The notes below the pieces were generated by a model. That model made no database searches, had not been told where the DNA came from, and worked only from the letters and a program-made list of their open reading frames with translations. 33,195 nt of DNA, taken from contig JAKBRJ010000008.1 of NCBI GenBank assembly GCA_021834785.1, positions 1-33,195 of the forward strand. Reading direction: 5' to 3'. Positions 1-8,348 of this stretch are shown here, piece after piece. This DNA is from Microcaldota archaeon (GTDB lineage: Archaea; Micrarchaeota; Micrarchaeia; Micrarchaeales; Micrarchaeaceae). Position 1 is the stretch's first letter. Every line of letters begins with the position of its first letter. The position numbers and the translations under genes are program-made.

Positions 1-598
1 TAAACGGTGCTGTTACGAATTCCCATTGCGACCCTCGATACGTGGTGTTATAGATGCATGCGGCTGCCTTGAATACATTGGTGGGATATGTGCTGCTGCT
101 TATTGCACCAGGAGCTCCGGGGGCGTCTAACAGTATGACCCCAGTATCATTTGTGCCATTGTAATAGCTCGTATAGCATCCATCATTGCCTAATGAAACT
201 ACATTCTGCTCGCTTCCAGTATATCCCCTGCTCATAATCCACGCCGACACTGTGAATGTGCCCGTATTTACGAATTTCAGAAGTGATAAGTTTGCGGTTA
301 TGTTAGAATCCTTTCCATTGAACTCCGCAACGAATTGTGGAAGATACTTATTGCATGTGCCCTCTAAGGTAATAAATTGATTATTGCCAGGGCCGTTGGG
401 CCTTACCACCTGGCATGAGCCTGGAGGTACCTTTGGGGCAAGTTGCAATTGGCTGAATAACCCTAGCTGAAACATGGCAGCAATTACTATTGCAAGTATG
501 AGTATTGACCACCCGTATGTCATTAAATACTCCATAGCGCTTTGTGCGCTTAGCAACCCAATTGTTTTATGATCATTGCCGTCAAAGCCATCATGCAT
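1..598 (-). CDS. Type IV pilin-like secreted protein with LamG-like domain (partial, runs off the left edge)
   Basis: Translating the minus strand gives an open frame from ATG 598 to the edge (199 residues visible). Residues about 15-40 read as an archaeal class III (type IV pilin-like) signal: SAQSAMEYLMTYGWSILIL, with predicted cleavage before Gln19 and the conserved Glu at mature position 5, followed by a roughly 20-residue hydrophobic helix. The ectodomain contains FVNTGTFTVSAWI and a Cys-bearing, Asn/Gly/Thr-rich region, which resembles concanavalin-A-like/LamG folds. Such proteins would be processed by a prepilin peptidase and displayed on the cell surface. An in-frame ATG at 607 is an alternative start, and a stop codon lies just above it. 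The gene follows sufU on the same strand after about 60 bases but is functionally unrelated to it. The C-terminus and ligand are unknown. The pilin signal is clear; the LamG call is an inference. Confidence 0.72.
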   Translation of the reverse strand, partial: MHDGFDGNDHKTIGLLSAQSAMEYLMTYGWSILILAIVIAAMFQLGLFSQLQLAPKVPPGSCQVVRPNGPGNNQFITLEGTCNKYLPQFVAEFNGKDSNITANLSLLKFVNTGTFTVSAWIMSRGYTGSEQNVVSLGNDGCYTSYYNGTNDTGVILLDAPGAPGAISSSTYPTNVFKAAACIYNTTYRGSQWEFVTAPF

Positions 599-665
599 GT
601 TACACATTCCATCTACTACTTATTAAATCCATTTAGGTTAATAAGTCTTTTTAACATGAATCCAC

Positions 666-1070
666 CTACAATTTTTCCGTGTCCTTATCTACTGTTTTGT
701 GCTGATAAAGAAAAATCGCCTTTTTTAGCGCCTTTAGCGATATTGAAGCACACTTGGCACGCGCAGGCCCTGGGTCAATGCCCAGCATATCCACTATATA
801 TTTAAATCCCATCGCATCTATATTTTCAAGGCGTTTCCCTTTTATTGAATCAGTAAGCATGCTTGCAACTCCTATGCTTATGGCGCATCCCTTTCCATCA
901 AACTTGACCTCCTCAACCTTATCATCCTTTATCTTCAAATACAGCGTTATGTCATCGCCACATATTGGGTTATATTCGTGCATCTCAGCATCCGGGTCAT
1001 TAATCTTCCCCTTATTATGCGGATGCTCGTAATTTGAAATAAGCTCCTCGGCATATATGTCTATTGGCAA
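666..1070 (-). CDS. sufU: SufU/IscU-like Fe-S cluster scaffold protein
   Basis: This 134-residue protein matches the SufU/IscU (NifU N-terminal) family. The three ligand cysteines are visible at C37 (NPICGDD), C62 (GKGCAIS) and C107 (RAKCASI), with Asp39 next to the first. In bacteria, SufU either accepts sulfur from the SufS cysteine desulfurase or acts as a scaffold on which clusters are built. It is the last gene of the six-gene suf operon and starts only 4 bases after sufS ends, so the two are almost certainly co-translated. Length is normal for the family. Whether it acts as scaffold or sulfurtransferase cannot be told from sequence alone. Confidence 0.93.
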   Translation of the reverse strand: MPIDIYAEELISNYEHPHNKGKINDPDAEMHEYNPICGDDITLYLKIKDDKVEEVKFDGKGCAISIGVASMLTDSIKGKRLENIDAMGFKYIVDMLGIDPGPARAKCASISLKALKKAIFLYQHKTVDKDTEKL

Positions 1071-1074
1071 AAAG

Positions 1075-2325
1075 TCACCTTCCTATCTTGAAAATTTTCT
1101 TAACCTCAGCTATTGCATCAATGGCCTTGTCTACCTCATCTTTCCTGTTGTATAAATAAAAACTCATCCTTGCTACTGCAGCCTCGTTCATCAACTCGGT
1201 GACCAAAGGCATAGCGCAGTGATGCCCTGCGCGTATGGCGATGCCCAAACTGTCGAATATGCTTGCTATGTCATGCGGATGCACGCCTTCGATTGCAAAA
1301 GATATCACACCAGACCTGTTAAGCATGCTATTATAATCTGGTCCAAAGACAGATACATTGCTGATTTCTGATAGCCTTCTGAGTGCGTATTCAGTTATGT
1401 CCCTCTCATGCGCATATATATTGTTCATTCCTGCCTTATTAAGATAATCTACTGCTGCGGAAAGCCCTATCCCGCCTTCGATATTTGATGTCCCTGCCTC
1501 AAACTTCCATGGGAGGTCATTCCATGTGCAGGCATATTTTTCAACAGTCCTTATCATGTCGCCTCCCCCAATAATCGGCGGCATAGAATTAAGGATATCT
1601 GCCTTTGCATATAACGCCCCAATGCCTGTCGGCCCGAGCATTTTGTGCCCTGAAAATGCAAAGAAATCGCAGTTCATATCGCGTACATCTACGGGCATGT
1701 GTGGTGCGGATTGCGCGCCATCTACAAGTACCAATGCCCCGTGTTTGTGCGCAAGCGAACTCATTGCTTTAACATCGTTTATGGTCCCCAACACGTTTGA
1801 AGAATGGCTTATTGCAAGGATCTTAGGATCCTTTTCAAGCTCCTCCTTCAAGCTTTCTCTGTCAATTACGGCCTTGTTCTTATCAAGCTTTATGTAATCC
1901 AAAATCGCCTTTTTCCTCTTAGCCAAAAGCAGCCAGGGTACAAGATTGCTGTGATGTTCCATCTCTGATATAAGTATATGATCGCCTTCCCTTATGTTTT
2001 CATCCCCCCAACTCAATGCTACTAGGTTTATTGCCTCTGTCGTGTTCCTAACATACACTATCTCTTCCATCGAATTTGCATTGATGAATTTTGCGACTTT
2101 ATCCTTTGACTCGTCATAAGCATCCGTTGCAAGTTCTGCAAGTTCGTATATGCCTCTATGTATATTGGCATTATAATTGGCATAATACTGGTATATTGAA
2201 TCGATTACCTGCACTGGTTTCTGAGAGGTGGCTGCACTATCAAGGTAAACAAGATCATGCCCTCTCATCTTGACATTCAATATCGGAAAATCCCTGCGTA
2301 TTTTTTCAACATCTAATTTCTTCAT
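1075..2325 (-). CDS. sufS: Cysteine desulfurase SufS (class V aminotransferase fold)
   Basis: This 416-residue PLP enzyme converts cysteine to alanine and supplies persulfide sulfur for Fe-S assembly. The PLP-binding lysine is in SGHKMLGPTG (K228), and the active-site cysteine is in RAGHHCAMPL (C370). The EMEHHSNLVPW and DGAQSAPH blocks are typical of the SufS/CsdA (group II) desulfurases. It lies between sufC and sufU, 11 bases after sufC ends. Full length, no disruption. Its natural partner is the downstream SufU protein. Confidence 0.96.
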   Translation of the reverse strand: MKKLDVEKIRRDFPILNVKMRGHDLVYLDSAATSQKPVQVIDSIYQYYANYNANIHRGIYELAELATDAYDESKDKVAKFINANSMEEIVYVRNTTEAINLVALSWGDENIREGDHILISEMEHHSNLVPWLLLAKRKKAILDYIKLDKNKAVIDRESLKEELEKDPKILAISHSSNVLGTINDVKAMSSLAHKHGALVLVDGAQSAPHMPVDVRDMNCDFFAFSGHKMLGPTGIGALYAKADILNSMPPIIGGGDMIRTVEKYACTWNDLPWKFEAGTSNIEGGIGLSAAVDYLNKAGMNNIYAHERDITEYALRRLSEISNVSVFGPDYNSMLNRSGVISFAIEGVHPHDIASIFDSLGIAIRAGHHCAMPLVTELMNEAAVARMSFYLYNRKDEVDKAIDAIAEVKKIFKIGR

Positions 2326-2336
2326 CAGACCATCTG

Positions 2337-3074
2337 TTATGCCTTTTCAAATTCCTCATAGCCCCTTTTTTCCAAGTGTTCTATCAATTCCAAGCCCCCC
2401 CCCTTTACTATCTTGCCGTGGCTTATGACATGTACAAATTCAGGCTTCATATAGCTCAATATCCTGTTGTAGTGCGTTATTACAAGAAGGCTCTGATTAT
2501 TCTTCTTAGCTATGCTGTTAATGTTTTCAGCGACTACCTTTATTGCGTCTATGTCAAGCCCCGAGTCGGGCTCATCCAATATTGCAAGTCTTGGATTTAT
2601 AAGCGCCATCTGCAAAATCTCGGCCTTTTTCTTCTCCCCGCCAGAAAATCCTTTGTTCAACGATCTGCCTACAACGCCCTTATCCATCTTAAGCGCAGCA
2701 GAATAATCCTTTACGTCCTTCATGAACTCCCGGGTGTTCAATGTCTTGTCATTTATTGATTCCAAAGAAGATTTCAGGAAATTAACAAATCCTACCCCAT
2801 CTATTTCAACTGGAGCCTGAAATTGTAAAAATAAGCCAAGTTTTGCAATTCTGTCTGTCGGCAATCCAAGTATGCTCTTGCCGTCCACCAGTATGTCGCC
2901 CTTGGTTATCTTCAAGCCCGGGTATCCCATTACGGCCTTTGCAAGCGTAGTTTTTCCAGACCCGTTTGGCCCCATAAGCACATGGAACTCTCCTTGTTTT
3001 ATGGTAAGGTCAAGCCCGTCAAGTATCATCTTGTCAGAAGCGCTTACGTGCAAATCTTTTATTTCCAATATCAT
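2337..3074 (-). CDS. sufC: SufC, ABC-type ATPase of the Fe-S assembly complex
   Basis: This 245-residue soluble ABC ATPase belongs to the SufBCD complex, where ATP hydrolysis drives cluster formation on SufB/SufD. Walker A is GPNGSGKTT (about residues 35-43), the signature is FSGGEKKK (143-150) and Walker B is LAILDEPDSGLD (to 174). The ERxE-like loop and the FSGGEKKKAEILQ pattern are specific to SufC rather than to transporter ATPases, and no transmembrane partner is encoded nearby. It sits 9 bases downstream of the HTH gene that is inserted between sufD and sufC. Confidence 0.96.
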   Translation of the reverse strand: MILEIKDLHVSASDKMILDGLDLTIKQGEFHVLMGPNGSGKTTLAKAVMGYPGLKITKGDILVDGKSILGLPTDRIAKLGLFLQFQAPVEIDGVGFVNFLKSSLESINDKTLNTREFMKDVKDYSAALKMDKGVVGRSLNKGFSGGEKKKAEILQMALINPRLAILDEPDSGLDIDAIKVVAENINSIAKKNNQSLLVITHYNRILSYMKPEFVHVISHGKIVKGGGLELIEHLEKRGYEEFEKA

Positions 3075-3083
3075 TGTATCACA

Positions 3084-3401
3084 TCATTTAATCATTATGC
3101 TGCATTTTGAAACGGAGCCTTTCGGGCACAGCCCACATGCTACCTTCTGTGCTTCGTAATCATTGCGTTCCAATACTAATTTTGCCATTTTTTTAACTTC
3201 TGCATCGTCTAGCTGCATAGTAAACCTGCCGCCTTTTGGTTGAGTGCCATTCAGATATTTGCTTACCTCTGCTTGCGTTATCTCTAAAAGCGCAGCTATT
3301 TCTGTTTGTTTTAGCCCATAACTCGCATTAAGCTCTGCGGCAACCCTGCTGCGCAGTGCCGGTAAAAATCCCTTCAATATGCTTTCATATTCTGTCATCA
3401 T
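3084..3401 (-). CDS. HTH transcriptional regulator with C-terminal cysteines, inside the suf operon
   Basis: The protein is 105 residues when started at ATG 3401, where a GGTGG ribosome site lies 5-6 bases upstream. The longer frame from 3434 is less likely because it buries that site in sufD. An N-terminal helix-turn-helix region (FLPALRSRVAAEL, then QTEIAALLEITQAEVSKYL) resembles the archaeal COG2522 family. That family's HTH module is also fused to ThiN in ThiR. The C-terminus has C89-x2-C92 and C100 (VACGLCPKG...SKCS), plausible metal or Fe-S ligands. Its start overlaps the sufD end by about 17 bases and it is followed 9 bases later by sufC, so it is made with the operon it may control. 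A Fe-S-sensing autoregulatory role is an inference. Confidence 0.82.
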   Translation of the reverse strand: MMTEYESILKGFLPALRSRVAAELNASYGLKQTEIAALLEITQAEVSKYLNGTQPKGGRFTMQLDDAEVKKMAKLVLERNDYEAQKVACGLCPKGSVSKCSIMIK

Positions 3402-4680
3402 CAGAACCACCTTGCGCACCATAATCTTTTCCATTTATGCCTGCTATCCATACGTCCTTTGAATTCATATCGCTAGGCAAACTGAAATCCGCGCCTGCCA
3501 ACCTATCCCGTATCAAATTTGCAGCGAACGTCTTTACATTATTGTCTTTTATCCTTGCAACCGTTTCAAGTATGAAGCCCAATGCTATCGAGAGCCTGGC
3601 AGTATCCTCATTTATGCCACGCGTGCATAAATAAAATAAGTCATCCTTGCTTATCGGGGATGATGAGCTTGAGTGCATGGCTTTAACATCGCTTTCATCT
3701 ATGGACATATCCGGTATGAGGTCGATATGCGATGCCTTATCATATAGCAGCCCACGCTCTATTATGGCAGATCTGGATCTTTTTGCCCCGTGTTTTATCT
3801 TTGCCAAGCTCTTCATATAAGCCATGGAGCCCCCCATAAGCACAGCTTTCATAGCCGATTGCGCATGCGTATCCTCGTTGGAATTAATCAGATGCGTGAA
3901 TATATCGAACGCCTGTCCTTTAATCCCTAACGCTATGTCGTTGGCTTCAACATCAGAGCTTAATCCCTGTGCATCCAACGTATTCCTCTGCCTTATGAAA
4001 CTTCCTCCTGCATAAATGGTATTTGAGGATATGGAGCTTCCCCTATCGGATACGCCCTTAATCATAGTAAAAGAATTTGCTCCAGACTTCTCGCAATGTA
4101 CGGAATTCAATTCTACTCTGGAATTGCTTCCCGCATTTATCTCATTCAACATCCCGACGATTGCAGTTCCTGTGCCCTCAGAAAAATAGAATTCATTCAA
4201 TGTCAGGTTTGATCCATCTGCAGCGTTTACTAGCACCTGTGCTGGCAATGCTGTGTCTCCGCCATAAATCAGCATATTCACCCTTCTGTGGCTATCGGCC
4301 CTTATCCTTAAGACTGTTTTTGAAAAGCCATTCGCAAATGCTGCAAATTTATCTTCATCGTTTTTGTACAATTTTCTATCTGAAAAAGAGGGTTCTGACG
4401 CAGGGCTAACTTCATTTACAATGCTTGATGTGTTGCCAATTAAACGCCCGTTTAATAATATTACATCTGGCGCAGCGCCTATCATTTGCGACAGATATTT
4501 GGCTGCATCGGCAACATGCTCAGCATCCCCTATGTTTTCATGGCAATCGGAACGCGGCGTTTCTATAATAAAATGTTTGGTGTAACGCTTGTACAGTTCC
4601 ATTTTTTCATATGGCAGTATGGCCGCATTTTCACGTGCCTCGCTCAGAAATTTAGTATATTCCATAATATTGCCCCTCAT
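3385..4680 (-). CDS. sufD: SufD-like subunit of the SufBCD complex
   Basis: This 431-residue SufB/SufD-family protein is made of a right-handed beta-helix core. The C-terminal half shows the family pattern of short beta strands with SNTIYAGGSFIRQRNTLDA and the terminal helical region with DDLFYLCTRGINEDTARLS, parallel to FYLMSRGLSEDDA in SufB. It overlaps the sufB stop by 4 bases (ATGA), which signals translational coupling. It is more divergent and shorter than SufB, as expected for SufD, and would form the SufB-SufD heterodimer bound by two SufC subunits. A second in-frame ATG five codons in is an alternative start. Confidence 0.9.
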   Translation of the reverse strand: MRGNIMEYTKFLSEARENAAILPYEKMELYKRYTKHFIIETPRSDCHENIGDAEHVADAAKYLSQMIGAAPDVILLNGRLIGNTSSIVNEVSPASEPSFSDRKLYKNDEDKFAAFANGFSKTVLRIRADSHRRVNMLIYGGDTALPAQVLVNAADGSNLTLNEFYFSEGTGTAIVGMLNEINAGSNSRVELNSVHCEKSGANSFTMIKGVSDRGSSISSNTIYAGGSFIRQRNTLDAQGLSSDVEANDIALGIKGQAFDIFTHLINSNEDTHAQSAMKAVLMGGSMAYMKSLAKIKHGAKRSRSAIIERGLLYDKASHIDLIPDMSIDESDVKAMHSSSSSPISKDDLFYLCTRGINEDTARLSIALGFILETVARIKDNNVKTFAANLIRDRLAGADFSLPSDMNSKDVWIAGINGKDYGAQGGSDDDRI

Positions 4681-6092
4681 GCGATTGAGTTGCTGGTATC
4701 AAGTTTTATCAGCCTTTTGAGCTCCAGAGAGTATTCCAAAGGCAGCACATCTATCAATGGCTGTATAAATCCAAGGACTGCAGTCGCTATTGCATCATCT
4801 TCGCTCAGCCCCCTGGACATCAGGTAAAACAGCTCATCTTCACCAAGCCTTCCTACTGTTGCCTCGTGGCTTACAAACGAATCCTCGCTATATACTTCAT
4901 TGTATGGGAACGTATTGGTTTTTGCGTTGTTGTCCAACAGCAGTGCATCGCATTTGACTGCGGATTTTGAATTTGTTGCCTTCTTATCTATATGCACCAA
5001 GCCGCGGTATGTGGCAACCCCGCTCCCTTTAGATACGCTTTTGGATATTATGCTGGAGCTGGTATCTGGTGCAAGATGGTAAACCTTACCTCCAGAATCC
5101 TGCGTCTGGCCGTTGCCTGCAACTGCTATGGACAGTATGTCTCCTTTCGCTCCTCTCTCCTTGAGGAATACGCTTGGGTATTTCATATTCACCCTACTGC
5201 CTATATTGGCATCTATCCACTCAACATGCGCATTCTCGTACGCAAAAGCCCTTTGCGTTACAAGGTTATATACATTTTTTGACCAGTTTTGCACTGTGAC
5301 ATAACGTATGTGCGAACCTTTAAGCGCTACGAGCTCCACCACTGCAGAGTGTAATGATGAGCTTATGTAAATAGGCGCTGTGCATCCCTCTTCATACGTT
5401 ACCTCCGCACCTTCATCCGCTATTATGAGCGTCCTTTCGAATTGTCCTGCCTTTTCTGCATTTATCCTGAAATAAGCCTGAAGCGGCATAGCAACCTTTA
5501 CGCCCTTGGGCACGTAAATGAATGAGCCTCCGCTCCAGCATGCTGTGTTCAATGCGGCATATTTATTATCTGACGGCGGTATTATGGTCCCGAAATATTT
5601 TTTAAGTATCTCGGGGTATTTCTTCACTGCTGTGTCGGTATCGGTAAATATAACGCCCTGCTTTTCAAGCTCCTCCTTTATGTGATGGTATACCACTTCT
5701 GAATCGTACTGAGCCTCTGCACCTGAGAAGAATTTGCGCTCAGCTTCTGGTATGCCTAACTTGTCAAATGTATTTTTTATGTCCTCTGGGACCGCATCCC
5801 AGCTATCGCTCTTGCCTGCGTTGGGTTTAAGGTAATAATATATGTCTGAATAATCTATGCTCTGCAGATCGGGGCCCCATGTCGGAACCGGCTTCTCAAG
5901 AAAGATTTTCAGGCCCTGCAATCTTTTTTCCAACATCCACGCCGGTTCGTCCTTGCTTTTCGAGATGAACCTAACAACGTCTTCGGAGAGCCCTTTGTCT
6001 ATGTGCTCATACTTTGTATTGATATCCTTAAATCCGTACCTCTGCATGTATTCGCTTTCGTTTTGAACTACTTCTGCATTTGATCCTGGCAT
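4677..6092 (-). CDS. sufB: SufB, Fe-S cluster assembly scaffold protein
   Basis: This 471-residue full-length SufB is the scaffold on which nascent Fe-S clusters are built. Diagnostic blocks are the N-terminal KDEPAWMLEKRLQGL, the central CWSGGSFIYVPKGVKV, the QDSGGKVYHLAPDTSS segment and the C-terminal VSHEATVGRLGEDELFYLM. It is the first gene of the operon and is preceded by a good GGTG ribosome site (AAAGGTGCAAATATG). The promoter just upstream has a TATA-like element and an inverted repeat described separately. Together with SufC and SufD it forms the core machine, and SufS and SufU provide sulfur. Confidence 0.97.
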   Translation of the reverse strand: MPGSNAEVVQNESEYMQRYGFKDINTKYEHIDKGLSEDVVRFISKSKDEPAWMLEKRLQGLKIFLEKPVPTWGPDLQSIDYSDIYYYLKPNAGKSDSWDAVPEDIKNTFDKLGIPEAERKFFSGAEAQYDSEVVYHHIKEELEKQGVIFTDTDTAVKKYPEILKKYFGTIIPPSDNKYAALNTACWSGGSFIYVPKGVKVAMPLQAYFRINAEKAGQFERTLIIADEGAEVTYEEGCTAPIYISSSLHSAVVELVALKGSHIRYVTVQNWSKNVYNLVTQRAFAYENAHVEWIDANIGSRVNMKYPSVFLKERGAKGDILSIAVAGNGQTQDSGGKVYHLAPDTSSSIISKSVSKGSGVATYRGLVHIDKKATNSKSAVKCDALLLDNNAKTNTFPYNEVYSEDSFVSHEATVGRLGEDELFYLMSRGLSEDDAIATAVLGFIQPLIDVLPLEYSLELKRLIKLDTSNSIA

Positions 6093-6101
6093 ATTTGCAC
6101 C

Positions 6102-6120
6102 TTTATAACTGGGTTATAAA
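6102..6120. promoter_or_regulatory. Perfect inverted repeat, candidate suf operator
   Basis: TTTATAAC-TGG-GTTATAAA is an exact 8-bp inverted repeat with a 3-base spacer. It lies 10-28 bases upstream of the sufB ATG. The likely TATA element (6129-6140) is just further upstream, so transcription should begin near 6105-6112, inside the repeat. A dimeric HTH protein bound here would block initiation. The obvious candidate is the HTH protein encoded in the same operon. The repeat is seen directly; the operator role is inferred. Confidence 0.5.
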
Positions 6121-6128
6121 GTATAAAA

Positions 6129-6140
6129 CAATATATTTAA
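6129..6140 (-). promoter_or_regulatory. TATA-like element of the suf operon
   Basis: On the minus strand this reads TTAAATATATTG, an AT-rich TATA-box-like stretch about 40-48 bases upstream of the sufB start codon. It is placed to give a short leader containing the inverted repeat and the GGTG ribosome site. Confidence 0.5.
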
Positions 6141-6273
6141 GCATTCCTAATAATATGCTGATTGAAAGTAAAATAATGGATTCATCTCAAAATGCAATTA
6201 ATTGGAAGTGCGTAAATATTCTTATCAATAATTATCTTTAATTGCAATTGTATGTTATCCTAGTGGTGATGTC

Positions 6274-7899
6274 ATGACGGTATCAAAATTTACCAACGAG
6301 TTCACGTATAAAGGATTTGTAGAGTCTGGAAGGGAGGAGGAATTCGACAAGCTTTTTGAGGCGGCAGTTGCAGATGCGAAGAAAGAATTCGGGAAAAAAC
6401 ATCCAATGTACATAGGTGCAAAAGAGGTATTGTCCAGTGAATTGCTGGAGGAACGCTCTCCGATAGACCGAAGCACAGTCATGGGGTATTTTCAAAAAGG
6501 CACCCGGGAGCATGCCCGACAGGCCATATCTGCCGCAAAAGACGCATTCATACCGTGGTCGTTGATGGACTATAAAAGCAGGATAAGGATATTCAGGAAA
6601 GCAGTGCAGCTATTCAGGGAAAGCAAATTCAAACTCGCAGCCATACTGAGCTATGAGAACGGGAAGTCGCGATACGAGTCAATAGGCGAAGTGGATGAAG
6701 CCATAGACTTCCTGAATTATTATGCCAATGAAATGGAAAACAACAAGGGCTACACAAGGAAAACGCTCCTAAAGGAGAGCACAAGGCGTGTGGAAGCCGG
6801 TTTTCAAGGTGCACCATCCAGTGCAGAAAACATAAGGATAATGCTGAAGCCATATGGCGTGTTCGGCGTTATAGCCCCATTCAATTTTCCAATATCCATA
6901 TCTACTGGCATGAGCACTGGGGCCATGATAACCGGCAATACTGTAGTGTTCAAGCCATCCTCAAGCGACAATATGTCGATGCTAACGGGATTGGAAATAT
7001 ACAAGATATTCAAAGCAGCTGGCCTCCCTGATGGCGTATTCAACTATATCACTGGTCCCGGTTCGGAAGTGGGCGATGAGCTTGCAGTAAATCCCAATGT
7101 CAGCGGCATTGTTTTTACAGGTTCTAGGAATACTGGCTTAAGCATGGTAGCAAAGACATTCGCTGCAGGCAATCAAAAGGTATTCGTAGTGGAGATGGGT
7201 GGAAAAAATCCCGCAATAATCTCTAAATACGCGGATATAGACGGGGCTGTTGAAGGCACATCCAGTGCAGCATTCGGCTTTGCTGGGCAGAAATGCAGCG
7301 CATTGTCGCGCATATACGTACACGAATCAATAAAGGAGCAGTATCTAAGCAAGCTTATCGAAAAGGTCAGGTCAATGAAGATAGGCGACCCGACAAAGAA
7401 AGCCAATTTTATTGGGCCTTTGATAAGCGAATCCGCATATAAGCGCTACGTAGAATATATAGAAAAAGCGAAATCTGCAGGGCGCATACTTTATGGCGGG
7501 AAAAAAGTGGATGTCGGTTTGAACGGCATATATGTAGAACCTGCCATAGTGGAGATAAGGCATGACCATGAGCTTACGCACAAGGAACTTTTCGTGCCTT
7601 TGGTAACGATAGAAACTTATAGGGACTTTAAGGAAGCGCTGGCAATGGCCAACGACGTGGAATACGGCCTTACTGCTGCGTTATACAGTAAAAACAAGCA
7701 CGAAATAAAAGAATTCTCCAACGCCATACAGGCTGGGGTCGTATACATAAACAGAAAGGTGAGTGCGACTACGGGTGCTATTGTGGGCGTGCATACTTTC
7801 GTAGGGTGGAAGGGCAGCGGGTTGACAGGAAAGGGCACCGGAAGCAGATTCTACCTGCAGCAATTTCTAAGGGAGCAGAGCCTTGCCATAAGCGTGTGA
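6274..7899 (+). CDS. Aldehyde dehydrogenase, probable 1-pyrroline-5-carboxylate dehydrogenase
   Basis: This 541-residue NAD(P)-dependent aldehyde dehydrogenase has the catalytic cysteine in FAGQKCSALSR (C341), the general base in VVEMGGKNP (E307), the oxyanion/nucleotide region APFNFPISIS and the FTGSRNTG loop. The length, the N-terminal extension and the C-terminal NRK...TGAIVG...GWKGSG...YLQQFLREQS pattern fit the P5C dehydrogenase (RocA/PutA C-terminal) group better than succinate-semialdehyde dehydrogenases. It would oxidise glutamate semialdehyde to glutamate in proline or arginine breakdown. A GGTGAT ribosome site lies just before the ATG. It is transcribed divergently from the suf operon. 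No proline dehydrogenase or ornithine aminotransferase is in the window, so the substrate remains an inference. Confidence 0.85.
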   Translation: MTVSKFTNEFTYKGFVESGREEEFDKLFEAAVADAKKEFGKKHPMYIGAKEVLSSELLEERSPIDRSTVMGYFQKGTREHARQAISAAKDAFIPWSLMDYKSRIRIFRKAVQLFRESKFKLAAILSYENGKSRYESIGEVDEAIDFLNYYANEMENNKGYTRKTLLKESTRRVEAGFQGAPSSAENIRIMLKPYGVFGVIAPFNFPISISTGMSTGAMITGNTVVFKPSSSDNMSMLTGLEIYKIFKAAGLPDGVFNYITGPGSEVGDELAVNPNVSGIVFTGSRNTGLSMVAKTFAAGNQKVFVVEMGGKNPAIISKYADIDGAVEGTSSAAFGFAGQKCSALSRIYVHESIKEQYLSKLIEKVRSMKIGDPTKKANFIGPLISESAYKRYVEYIEKAKSAGRILYGGKKVDVGLNGIYVEPAIVEIRHDHELTHKELFVPLVTIETYRDFKEALAMANDVEYGLTAALYSKNKHEIKEFSNAIQAGVVYINRKVSATTGAIVGVHTFVGWKGSGLTGKGTGSRFYLQQFLREQSLAISV

Positions 7900-7915
7900 T
7901 GCCAGAGGTGTAGAA

Positions 7916-8320
7916 TTGCCTATACTAAAAGCCATAAAAAACAGGCTGCATTACGAGCATAAAGCGGTGCTGATAGCAGGCAAAGAGCTAGACGCCCGCA
8001 TATCAGATTCGTTCATCAAGCGGATGATAGGTTTGATGTATGAGGACAATCTGCCGAAAAGCAGCTGCATGCTGTTTGTATCAAGGTTCAGTTCGACTGA
8101 AAGCATGTGGATGAAGGGCATGCGCTTCAGTATCGATATAATATGGCTAAATGATGGCAAGCAAATAGTCGCGATCGAAGAAAATGTGCCGCCATGCAGG
8201 AAAATCCTCTTCTGTAAAACCTATAAGCCCAATATCCCATTTAGGTTTGTGCTGGAACTAAGCGCAGGGTTTATAAAGGAAAATAGAATAACGAAATCTT
8301 CAAAAATCGAGTTCAAATAA
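7916..8320 (+). CDS. DUF192 family protein
   Basis: This 134-residue protein uses a TTG start supported by a GAGGTG ribosome site 5 bases upstream. The central MKGMRFSIDIIWLNDGKQIVAI and the later FVLELSAGFIKEN match the small DUF192 (COG1430) fold. Members are often secreted or periplasmic in bacteria and of unknown function. This copy has no obvious signal peptide; its N-terminus (LKAIKNRLHYEHKAVLIAG) is basic. It follows the aldehyde dehydrogenase by 16 bases and is probably in the same transcript, but no functional link is evident. Confidence 0.8.
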   Translation: MPILKAIKNRLHYEHKAVLIAGKELDARISDSFIKRMIGLMYEDNLPKSSCMLFVSRFSSTESMWMKGMRFSIDIIWLNDGKQIVAIEENVPPCRKILFCKTYKPNIPFRFVLELSAGFIKENRITKSSKIEFK

Positions 8321-8346
8321 AAAAGGAAAAGAAAAGGGAAAGAGAT
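8320..8346 (-). terminator. Pyrimidine-rich tract after the KVGSE-repeat gene
   Basis: Reading the minus strand past the stop of the repeat-protein gene gives a T-rich run (TTTCCCTTTTCTTTTCCTTTTTT). This matches the oligo-T type of archaeal terminator. A perfect 14-base palindrome, GAGATAATTATCTC (8342-8355), overlaps the end of that gene. Confidence 0.4.
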
Positions 8347-8348
8347 AA

